A DNA stretch of 64,000 bases from an uncultured Flavobacteriaceae bacterium (lineage in GTDB: Bacteria > Bacteroidota > Bacteroidia > Flavobacteriales > Flavobacteriaceae). The stretch is from contig CANMRV010000011.1 in the NCBI GenBank assembly GCA_947500435.1, forward strand, positions 1 through 64,000, written 5' to 3'. The translations under genes were made by a program, and so were the position numbers. Positions 7,443 to 12,201 of this stretch are shown one piece after another (the stretch's first letter is position 1; the number at the start of each line of letters is the position of its first letter). Under the pieces are notes generated by a model. That model was not told the DNA's origin and did no database searches. It saw only the letters and a program-made list of their open reading frames with translations.

Positions 7443-8135
7443 ATGGAAAAGATAATTCAAATAACAGCAGGTAGAGGCCCAGCGGAATGTAGCTGGGTCG
7501 TTGCCCAAGTACTCAAGCGATTTTTGGAAGAGACCAAATCGGGAGGATTTAAACATAGTATCCTCCATCGAGAAACAGGAAGCCAAAATGGAACAGTACA
7601 ATCGGTGACTATCCGCTTGACAGGAAAAAATATGGAAGCATTTTTAGCAACTTGGTTGGGTACTATTCAGTGGATAGGCGTTTCAACATTTCGAAAATAC
7701 CATAAACGAAAGAATTGGTTTATCGGGGCTTTCGAATTGAAACAAACGCAAACTAAGAAAGTGGATGAGCAAGATATTTCGTTTCAAACCATGCGGAGCA
7801 CCGGTCCTGGCGGCCAGAATGTCAACAAGGTTAATTCTGCTGTTCGGGCAATTCATACCCCCACAGGAGTACAAGTAGTTGCCATGGATAGTCGTTCGCA
7901 ACATCAAAACAAAAAACTTGCGATAGCCCGATTAAAAGAAAAAGTAAACGAGGCTAACATAGAAAAGCTGAAAGAAAGGATGACGGACCAATGGGAAAAT
8001 CATCTGAATATAGAACGCGGAAATCCGGTTCGGGTTTTTAAGGGAAAGGATTTCAAGTATAAAAAAGAAAACAAAAGCTTTAAACCAAAACGGCAAAAGC
8101 TAAAAAACGATTTAAAACAACAAAAATGGGACTAA
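7443..8135 (+). CDS. prfH: Peptide chain release factor H
   Basis: This 230-residue class-I-release-factor-like protein has the peptidyl-hydrolysis motif in TGPGGQNVNKVNSAVR (GGQ near residue 123), a short N-terminal domain starting MEKIIQITAGRGPAEC as in PrfH, and a basic Lys-rich tail for ribosome binding. It lacks the stop-codon recognition domain of RF1/RF2. PrfH frees the nascent chain from ribosomes with a damaged decoding centre so that RtcB2 can reseal the rRNA. It is 91 bp downstream of rtcB2 and overlaps the TPR gene by 10 bp. Confidence 0.9.
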   Translation: MEKIIQITAGRGPAECSWVVAQVLKRFLEETKSGGFKHSILHRETGSQNGTVQSVTIRLTGKNMEAFLATWLGTIQWIGVSTFRKYHKRKNWFIGAFELKQTQTKKVDEQDISFQTMRSTGPGGQNVNKVNSAVRAIHTPTGVQVVAMDSRSQHQNKKLAIARLKEKVNEANIEKLKERMTDQWENHLNIERGNPVRVFKGKDFKYKKENKSFKPKRQKLKNDLKQQKWD

Positions 8136-8668
8136 CAATAGCTGACACTTATTATTTAAAAGCAAAGGCGGCATCTGGTTACGATTGGGACGAAGTTTGT
8201 GAATCACTGAACTACGCCCTATCATACGATGAAAATCATTGTGCCGCCCTTTGTCTTTTAGGTAAAGTATATGCAGGAAACTTGAATCAGTATACTGAAG
8301 CTTTCGATTGCTTTGACAAAGTAATTGCTATTGATAGTCAGTATATGGATGTTTATCCTGTCTACGCAAAATATCTTATTTGGGCTGATGAAATTGAAAG
8401 AGCAACTAAACTAATTACTTTTGCTCTCACCATAAAAGGCATATCAAAAGGAAGTTTATTTTGGCTTTCCGCGTATGCATCTGAAACCAAGGAAGCCTAT
8501 AAAGATGCGCTGAAGCAGCTTAAGAAAGCTAAAAAGTATTCATACAATGATGACTATTTCTCATTTATTGAGGATGAAGAGAATAGAATTAAGAAAAAGT
8601 TGAAATTGGATAAATCCAAATCAAAAAAAAAGAAATCATCATCTAAAAAAAGGAAGAAAAAAGAATAA
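8126..8668 (+). CDS. TPR-like protein with poly-lysine tail
   Basis: This 180-residue protein has two to three tetratricopeptide-like helical repeats (for example ALCLLGKVYAGNLNQYTEAF and a following AIDSQYMDVYPVYAKY segment) and ends in a tail of Lys and Ser residues (about the last 30), which would bind RNA or ribosomes. It overlaps prfH by 10 bp, so it belongs to the RtcB2-PrfH unit. TPR proteins usually mediate protein contacts, so a scaffold between repair enzymes and damaged ribosomes is plausible but unproven. Confidence 0.75.
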   Translation: MGLTIADTYYLKAKAASGYDWDEVCESLNYALSYDENHCAALCLLGKVYAGNLNQYTEAFDCFDKVIAIDSQYMDVYPVYAKYLIWADEIERATKLITFALTIKGISKGSLFWLSAYASETKEAYKDALKQLKKAKKYSYNDDYFSFIEDEENRIKKKLKLDKSKSKKKKSSSKKRKKKE

Positions 8669-8712
8669 ATAGTAGTAACAAAACGTTTAAAAATAACATC
8701 TTTGTAAAACAA

Positions 8713-8823
8713 ATGACACCGAGAAAGTTACATATCATCCAACAAATAGAGCTTTGGCTCTGCGATTTTCGCTCAGAATATAGTGAGCGAAACGGGCGCT
8801 ATGTGACTTTATCCAACAGTTGA
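8713..8823 (+). CDS. Leader peptide 3 (36 aa), putative attenuator peptide
   Basis: This ORF begins MTPRKLHIIQQIELWLC and uses 19 of the 20 amino acids in 36 codons (only Ala missing). It is weakly similar to leader peptide 4 (pattern H-I-Q..EL-LC). Bases 8794-8800 (GGGCGCT) can pair over 7 bp, with one wobble, with the 5' arm of terminator T3. A CATCTTTG -7-like element at 8697-8704 lacks a good -33 partner, so transcription may continue from the upstream operon. Confidence 0.5.
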   Translation: MTPRKLHIIQQIELWLCDFRSEYSERNGRYVTLSNS

Positions 8824-8856
8824 TTCTATGAAATAACTCGATTAAGCGATAAAATG

Positions 8857-8888
8857 AAAGCGTCCAATTACAATTGGGCGCTTTTTTT
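8857..8888 (+). terminator. Intrinsic terminator T3 of leader cassette 3
   Basis: A long stem AAAGCGTCCAATT/AATTGGGCGCTTT (one wobble, loop including AC) is followed by a T-run. It is nearly identical in its core to T1 at 4731 and competes with the antiterminator strand in leader 3. Confidence 0.85.
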
Positions 8889-8991
8889 GTGGAATTTTTT
8901 AAAGTAAAATGTGAAAAGTAGTAAACGAATAAAATAGCATAGTTGAAACAGAAAACAATTGGTAGACAGACAGTTGTAATAAATGTTTAAA

Positions 8992-9118
8992 GTCCGCAAT
9001 ACGACGGACAGGGATTCTATTATTCATATTTTAATGTAACTATCTGATTATCAATAAATTAAATTGATTTTTTCTTGTATAATTTAAAAATCGTTTTCAT
9101 CTTTGCACCGTCATAAAT
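8992..9118 (+). repeat. Promoter-region repeat, copy B (pairs with 4851-4976)
   Basis: This is the counterpart of the repeat at 4851, with the same CGGACAGGG motif, AT block and promoter order. It separates leader cassette 3 from leader cassette 4. Confidence 0.7.
9075..9105 (+). promoter_or_regulatory. Strong sigma-A type promoter of leader cassette 4 and tRNA array
   Basis: TTG (9075-9077), a 20-base spacer, then CATCTTTG (9098-9105) and GCACC, nearly the same as the promoter at 4934. It is the only good promoter visible upstream of the tRNA array. Confidence 0.8.
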
Positions 9119-9133
9119 TATAAACCCATACAA

Positions 9134-9262
9134 ATGGAATCTTTAAAAAGACATATACAATTATTGGAACTACATCTCTGTTCGCCGAAATGGTTTGAAC
9201 GGTTTTATAGTGATCAACTGTCCATTTGTAAACAAAGGAGAAATACGTGTATCATGTGTTGA
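9134..9262 (+). CDS. Leader peptide 4 (42 aa), attenuator of the tRNA array
   Basis: This ORF begins MESLKRHIQLLELHLCSP and ends with TGA 9262. It uses 17 amino acids; Ala, Gly and Val are absent, and these are also absent from the regular array behind it. Every one of the 16 tRNAs in the array has a cognate codon here, including both Ser, both Leu and both Arg boxes. Bases 9237-9241 pair with 9296-9300 in the terminator, and 9244-9250 with 9282-9288, giving a possible antiterminator overlapping the last codons. Confidence 0.6.
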   Translation: MESLKRHIQLLELHLCSPKWFERFYSDQLSICKQRRNTCIMC

Positions 9263-9291
9263 CGTCATAGACAACATTCACATATGTACAG

Positions 9292-9320
9292 AGCATCTCC
9301 GATAAAGAGATGCTTTTTTT
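9292..9320 (+). terminator. Intrinsic terminator T4 (attenuator) before the tRNA array
   Basis: An 8-bp perfect stem AGCATCTC/GAGATGCT with a 7-nt loop is followed by a T-run. Only 23 bases separate it from the first tRNA, with no room for a promoter, so the array needs read-through of this terminator or transcription from far upstream. Confidence 0.85.
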
Positions 9321-9343
9321 ATGCGCGTTAGATTTTGAGAAAA

Positions 9344-9431
9344 GGAAGAGCAAGCCAAAGGGCGGTGGCCACACTCTTGAAAAGTGTTCGGAGTAACCAG
9401 TCTCGTGTGGGTTCGACTCCCACCTCTTCCG
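9344..9431 (+). tRNA. tRNA-Ser(UGA)
   Basis: Acceptor GGAAGAG/CTCTTCC, anticodon loop CTTGAAA (TGA), long variable arm, T-arm GTGGG-TTCGACT-CCCAC, discriminator G. It is the first gene of the array. Confidence 0.93.
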
Positions 9432-9436
9432 CAATT

Positions 9437-9522
9437 GGAGGGTAGGCAAATATTGGTTTGTTGCGCTCGCCTGCTAAGCGAGTCTGCTTAAGGCAGTGAA
9501 GGTTCAATTCCTTTGCCCTCCG
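9437..9522 (+). tRNA. tRNA-Ser(GCU)
   Basis: Acceptor GGAGGGT/GCCCTCC, loop CTGCTAA (GCT), long variable arm CTGC-TTAA-GGCAG, discriminator G. The D-loop is AT-rich and longer than usual. Confidence 0.92.
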
Positions 9523-9529
9523 CCAAATT

Positions 9530-9602
9530 GACAAGGTGGCTGAATGGTTAAGGCAATGGTCTGCAAAATCATTTTTTATGAGTTCGAATCTCATCCTTGT
9601 CT
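9530..9602 (+). tRNA. tRNA-Cys(GCA)
   Basis: Acceptor GACAAGG/CCTTGTC, loop CTGCAAA (GCA), T-arm ATGAG-TTCGAAT-CTCAT, discriminator T as is usual for tRNA-Cys. The variable loop is all T. Confidence 0.92.
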
Positions 9603-9613
9603 CTAAATATTAT

Positions 9614-9696
9614 GGAAGTATTGAGCAATTGGCTGGCTCGCCTGACTGTAAATCAGGTTCAGAAATGACATGTAGGTTCGAGTCCTGCTGCTTCCA
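9614..9696 (+). tRNA. tRNA-Tyr(GUA)
   Basis: Acceptor GGAAGTA/TGCTTCC, anticodon stem CCTGA/TCAGG with loop CTGTAAA (GTA), long variable arm as in bacterial tRNA-Tyr, discriminator A. Confidence 0.93.
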
Positions 9697-9700
9697 CAAC

Positions 9701-9771
9701 GCGTCTGTGGTGTAATGGTAGCATCTGGGTCTCCAAAACCTATGATTGAGGTTCGAATCCTTACGGACGCG
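9701..9771 (+). tRNA. tRNA-Trp(CCA)
   Basis: Acceptor GCGTCTG/CGGACGC, loop CTCCAAA (CCA), T-arm with TTCGAAT, discriminator G as is usual for tRNA-Trp. Confidence 0.93.
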
Positions 9772-9774
9772 CAA

Positions 9775-9847
9775 AGTACCGTAGTTCAAAGGCTAGAGCG
9801 CCCGACTGTCTATCGGGAAGGTACGGGTTCGAGTCCCGTCGGTACTG
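9775..9847 (+). tRNA. tRNA-Asp(GUC)
   Basis: Acceptor AGTACCG/CGGTACT, loop CTGTCTA (GTC), T-arm ACGGG-TTCGAGT-CCCGT, discriminator G. Confidence 0.93.
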
Positions 9848-9852
9848 CAAAA

Positions 9853-9924
9853 CTGGGAAGATAACGGTGGTTGTTTACCCGCCTTGGACGCGGGAGGTCG
9901 CAAGTTCGAATCTTGCTTCTCAGA
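9853..9924 (+). tRNA. tRNA-Pro(UGG)
   Basis: Acceptor CTGGGAA/TTCTCAG, loop CTTGGAC (TGG), T-arm GCAAG-TTCGAAT-CTTGC, discriminator A. Confidence 0.92.
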
Positions 9925-9929
9925 CATTT

Positions 9930-10001
9930 GCTCTGTTCGTATAACGGTTAGTACGCCTGACTTTCTATCAGGAAATAGGGGTTCGATTCCCCTACAGAGT
10001 A
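9930..10001 (+). tRNA. tRNA-Glu(UUC)
   Basis: Acceptor GCTCTGT/ACAGAGT, with a G-U first pair, loop CTTTCTA (TTC), T-arm AGGGG-TTCGATT-CCCCT, discriminator A. Confidence 0.92.
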
Positions 10002-10006
10002 CAAAG

Positions 10007-10079
10007 TGAGGTATAACTCAGTTGGTAGAGTACCGTGCTTTTAACACGGGAGTCTTAGGTTCGAACCCTAATGCCTCAA
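10007..10079 (+). tRNA. tRNA-Lys(UUU)
   Basis: Acceptor TGAGGTA/TGCCTCA, loop CTTTTAA (TTT), T-arm TTAGG-TTCGAAC-CCTAA, discriminator A. Confidence 0.93.
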
Positions 10080-10083
10080 CAAT

Positions 10084-10156
10084 GCAGGGATGGCGAAATG
10101 GCAAACGCAGCTGGTTTAGAACCAGTACTCTGAGAGTTCGAATCTCTCTCCCTGTA
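10084..10156 (+). tRNA. tRNA-Leu(UAG), lacking the long variable arm
   Basis: Acceptor GCAGGGA/TCCCTGT (G-U first pair), loop TTTAGAA (TAG), T-arm GAGAG-TTCGAAT-CTCTC. The variable region is only 5 nt (ACTCT), whereas bacterial tRNA-Leu is normally class II with a long arm. Confidence 0.85.
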
Positions 10157-10160
10157 CTAT

Positions 10161-10234
10161 GCCCCACTAGCCCAACTGGCAGAGGCAAAGGACTTAAAAT
10201 CCTTCAAGTCCAAGTTCGAATCTTGGGTGGGGTA
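10161..10234 (+). tRNA. tRNA-Leu(UAA), lacking the long variable arm
   Basis: Acceptor GCCCCAC/GTGGGGT (G-U first pair), loop CTTAAAA (TAA), T-arm CCAAG-TTCGAAT-CTTGG. The variable region is again 5 nt (CAAGT), unusual for Leu. Confidence 0.85.
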
Positions 10235-10240
10235 CAGTAT

Positions 10241-10312
10241 AAGCTTATGGTGTAATGGATAGCACGCAAGGTTTCTACCCTTGAGGTAAGAGTTCGAATC
10301 TTTTTAGGCTTA
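10241..10312 (+). tRNA. tRNA-Arg(UCU)
   Basis: Acceptor AAGCTTA/TAGGCTT, anticodon stem CAAGG/CCTTG with loop TTTCTAC (TCT), T-arm AAGAG-TTCGAAT-CTTTT with wobble, discriminator A. Confidence 0.88.
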
Positions 10313-10317
10313 CGACT

Positions 10318-10389
10318 AGACTCGTGATGTAACGGTTAGCATACAAGGTTTTGATCCTTGTTGTAAAGGTTCAAATCCTTTCGAGTCTT
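10318..10389 (+). tRNA. tRNA-Gln(UUG)
   Basis: Acceptor AGACTCG/CGAGTCT, stem CAAGG/CCTTG with loop TTTTGAT (TTG), T-arm AAAGG-TTCAAAT-CCTTT, discriminator T. Confidence 0.88.
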
Positions 10390-10394
10390 CAAAT

Positions 10395-10467
10395 GGTGTC
10401 TCTAGCTTATCTGGTAAAGCGTCCCACTGTGAATGGGAGGAACAGGGTTCGAGTCCCGGAGTACACC
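10395..10467 (+). tRNA. tRNA-His(GUG), imperfect acceptor stem
   Basis: Anticodon stem TCCCA/TGGGA with loop CTGTGAA (GTG). The acceptor GGTGTCT pairs with GTACACC with one mismatch, and the T-stem also has a mismatch. The extra 5' G expected for tRNA-His may be base 10395. Confidence 0.8.
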
Positions 10468-10473
10468 CAAAAG

Positions 10474-10546
10474 GGAACAGTAGCAAAGATGGTCAATGCT
10501 GCGGATTGAAGATCCGAAGATACAGGTTCGAGTCCTGTCTGTTCCA
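10474..10546 (+). tRNA. tRNA-Phe(GAA)
   Basis: Acceptor GGAACAG/CTGTTCC, stem GCGGA/TCCGA with loop TTGAAGA (GAA), T-arm ACAGG-TTCGAGT-CCTGT, discriminator A. Confidence 0.9.
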
Positions 10547-10549
10547 CAG

Positions 10550-10622
10550 AGAAGTATAGTTCAATTGGATAGAACGCTGGGCTACGAACTCAGAGATGCG
10601 AGTTCGAGTCTTGCTACTTCTG
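10550..10622 (+). tRNA. tRNA-Arg(ACG)
   Basis: Acceptor AGAAGTA/TACTTCT, stem CTGGG/CTCAG with loop CTACGAA (ACG), T-arm GCGAG-TTCGAGT-CTTGC, discriminator G. It is the last regular tRNA of the array; no terminator follows before the next promoter. Confidence 0.9.
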
Positions 10623-10643
10623 CTAAAAACAAAAGAAATCTTA

Positions 10644-10681
10644 ACTACGCATAATAATTGCGTAGTTATGTTTCAGTTTTG
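10644..10681 (+). promoter_or_regulatory. Palindromic operator plus promoter, copy 3
   Basis: ACTACGCAT-AATAA-TTGCGTAGT (10644-10666) is the best-conserved copy of the regulon palindrome. TTTG (10678-10681, within CAGTTTTG) follows the TTG after exactly 17 bases, as in the copies at 736 and 2583. It drives the interrupted tRNA-like RNA and the segment after it, possibly through to the slipin gene. Confidence 0.8.
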
Positions 10682-10698
10682 TGGAGTAATTAGAAAAT

Positions 10699-10902
10699 AC
10701 CTCTTTAGCTTAAAAGGAAGAGCTGTGGTAAAAGATATTGATCGTAGCCACGGAGTGATTGGAAGATGTTGTTAGCGGCGTGCCTGCTAATGAATAGAAT
10801 TTGCAGAAGCACCGAAATGGTCAAGAATCAAAGTAGGGAAGCGCATTTATAGCCAATCTGTTCGTTTCGACGAAAGTGCCAGTTCGAATCTGGCAAGAGG
10901 TA
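10699..10902 (+). ncRNA. Interrupted tRNA-like RNA (about 204 nt)
   Basis: The ends form a perfect acceptor stem (ACCTCTT 10699-10705 with AAGAGGT 10895-10901, then A). A D-arm (GCTT/GAGC) follows the 5' end and a perfect T-arm (GCCAG-TTCGAAT-CTGGC) precedes the 3' end. A stem GTGGT/GCCAC closes a 17-nt loop in the anticodon position. About 120 nt with stable hairpins (for example TTCGT-TTCG-ACGAA at 10861-10874) are inserted between that stem and the T-arm. It could be an intron-bearing tRNA, a tRNA-mimicking Y-like RNA or a decoy. Confidence 0.65.
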
Positions 10903-10905
10903 CAA

Positions 10906-11364
10906 AGTTCATTGAAATTAGAAGCTCCACATATGGGCTTCTTCATGTAAAATCGTCATTTCTTGTAAATGACGGGGCGGCTTATCGTCCTCAGATAAAC
11001 TTGGTAACAAGGATAAATCCGCTAGCGGGCACAGCAGGCGGAGACTGTTTTTTGCAATACAGTACAGGTAAGCAAGCAACCAACATAAATCATGATTTGC
11101 ATGGGGCAACCGCTTAAGCAGATCAGTACTTATAGCCGATACTTTTGGGTAGGCTTGAGATGGAGACATCAATAGGTAAAGTTGTAGTAATGGGTTACGA
11201 ATAGGTCATCCAACCTAGCGGAGCTCATTGCAGCGGTAAAGGTACCCGATGGGAAACTATTCGGTAGCTTGAAGTGCTGTGTGTCGGGAGTCACACAGGA
11301 AGAAGGTTGGTATTTTGTAGACAAAATCTATGAAGCCATTCTCAGAGCCCTTCTTCTAGGCCAC
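10906..11364 (+). ncRNA. Structured noncoding RNA block 2
   Basis: This block has no convincing ORF and many stable hairpins: an 8-bp stem CGTCATTT/AAATGACG near 10953-10974, CTTG-GTAA-CAAG near 11000, CTGTGTG/CACACAG near 11277, and an 8-bp long-range stem GAAGAAGG/CCTTCTTC near 11300-11356. It lies directly before the 3' half of permuted tRNA P1. It matches no RNA family I can name. Size and closeness to tRNAs recall large phage RNAs such as GOLLD or ROOL, which is a suggestion only. Confidence 0.45.
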
Positions 11365-11443
11365 GGAATGTTTAGGTTCGAATCCTAGAGAGAAACCATA
11401 GTTCTTTTAGCTCAATTGGTAGAGCACTGTATTTCCAATACAG
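11365..11443 (+). tRNA. Permuted tRNA-like gene P1, anticodon UCC (Gly)
   Basis: The 3' part comes first: a T-arm TTAGG-TTCGAAT-CCTAG (11372-11388) and acceptor strand AGAGAAAC (11389-11396). After 4 bases the 5' part follows: GTTCTTT (11401-11407), D-arm GCTC/GAGC, anticodon arm CTGTA-TTTCCAA-TACAG. The acceptor strands pair over 7 bp with one bulged A in the 3' strand. Neither half has an alternative partner in normal order. Confidence 0.5.
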
Positions 11444-12026
11444 CAAAAGACTCTGAGCATTGTAGCAGCTAGTAGTTGCCTAAACCCATTGCAATATATG
11501 GGGTGGTAGAGGTCGCGAGCCTTTACCATGCGGTGAACATTCTAATAGGTCGCCCTGAAAAGGGACACCTATGAACGGTGGGGGAGCCAACCCCTGTAAT
11601 TGCAAAGCGCGGCAAAAGAGTCGCTATGCAAGCCAAGTCTAAGTTGCCGACCAGTTACAATGATTTCTGGCATCGGGCAAGTACGTGATTTCCAAAGCAA
11701 CGGAAAGAGCGTGGAAAAGTAGGGAAAGCTTCGGCATAATCCTATGAAAGCTTGTCCATAAGCGTGGGTATTCTCAGTACGCTTTTTAAAATATTGTTCA
11801 AACCAAGCAGAGTCGTGGTTTGTAGAAGTGCCTCGCAATAGCAAGGAATATTGCGAGGCTAAAAGTTCATTAAAATAGTTTCCTGCTTTTGCAGGAATAA
11901 CAATATCAAGCTTGTCTTGTTGGGTGTTTCTGTATAGCACTATTGTATGAAGTTTTACTGAGAAGTATAATGTCTTCATATACAACTTGACTTGAAGGTT
12001 TTGATTGTTAGCCAAAAAACAATCAC
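11444..12026 (+). ncRNA. Large structured noncoding RNA block 3
   Basis: About 580 nt between the 5' half of P1 and the 3' half of P2. Stable elements include GGTAGAGG/CCTTTACC near 11503-11527, ATAGGT-CG-CCCT-GAAA-AGGG-AC-ACCTAT near 11545-11571, GCGGC/GTCGC near 11610-11624, an 11-bp stem GCCTCGCAATA/TATTGCGAGGC near 11829-11858, CCTGC-TTTT-GCAGG near 11882-11895, and TGATTGTT/AACAATCA at 12002-12025, which abuts P2. A 148-codon ORF on the other strand (11569-12015) has shadow character. This is probably one large RNA; its family is unknown. Confidence 0.5.
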
Positions 12027-12029
12027 CAC

Positions 12030-12116
12030 TCTATGTGTCGTGGGTTCGATTCCCACCTTCCCCGCAAAATTTATCATTAAAAATGGGGAAGTAGCTCAGT
12101 TGGTTAGAGCAATAGA
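12030..12116 (+). tRNA. Permuted tRNA-like gene P2, split in the anticodon loop
   Basis: The 3' half comes first: anticodon-stem strand TCTAT (12030-12034), variable GTGTC, T-arm GTGGG-TTCGATT-CCCAC, acceptor CTTCCCC (12057-12063), discriminator G. After a 20-nt AT-rich linker the 5' half follows: GGGGAAG (12085-12091), D-arm GCTC/GAGC, anticodon-stem strand ATAGA (12112-12116). Both the 7-bp acceptor and the 5-bp anticodon stem are perfect. The anticodon itself is lost at the split; preceding CCAC would fit the 3' side of a loop ending in CAC. Confidence 0.6.
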
Positions 12117-12119
12117 AGG

Positions 12120-12201
12120 ATGCGCAGGTTCGACTCCTGCAAGAGGCCACCTTTTTTAGGCCCTTTAGCTCAGTTGGTAGAGCACTACACTCATAATGTA
12201 G
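12120..12201 (+). tRNA. Permuted tRNA-like gene P3, anticodon CAU
   Basis: The 3' part comes first: T-arm GCAGG-TTCGACT-CCTGC (12124-12140) and acceptor strand AAGAGGCC (12141-12148). After a 10-nt linker with a T-run the 5' part follows: GGCCCTT (12159-12165), D-arm, and anticodon arm CTACA-CTCATAA-TGTAG (12185-12201). The acceptor strands pair over 7 bp with one bulged A, as in P1. It could be initiator, elongator or Ile2 type. Confidence 0.5.

Noticed and set aside
4637..9262. Small ORFs as toxins of type I systems
   Set aside because: The peptides are polar, not membrane-spanning, and each is followed by a terminator complementary to its own coding sequence, which fits attenuation better.
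9252..10255. Open frames across the tRNA array on both strands
   Set aside because: They translate tRNA genes (GGTTCGAA-derived residues) and are shadows.
11569..12015. 148-codon open frame on the minus strand
   Set aside because: It runs through a dense set of RNA hairpins, contains repeat-derived residues (VIPAKAG from the CCTGC-TTTT-GCAGG hairpin) and resembles no protein.
11444..12026. Group I or group II intron
   Set aside because: I could not find the conserved core elements of group I introns or a domain V-like hairpin, and flanking tRNA halves do not belong to one another.
10699..12201. tmRNA or two-piece tmRNA
   Set aside because: The tRNA-like parts have full D-arms and anticodon arms and no tag reading frame; tmRNA lacks these.
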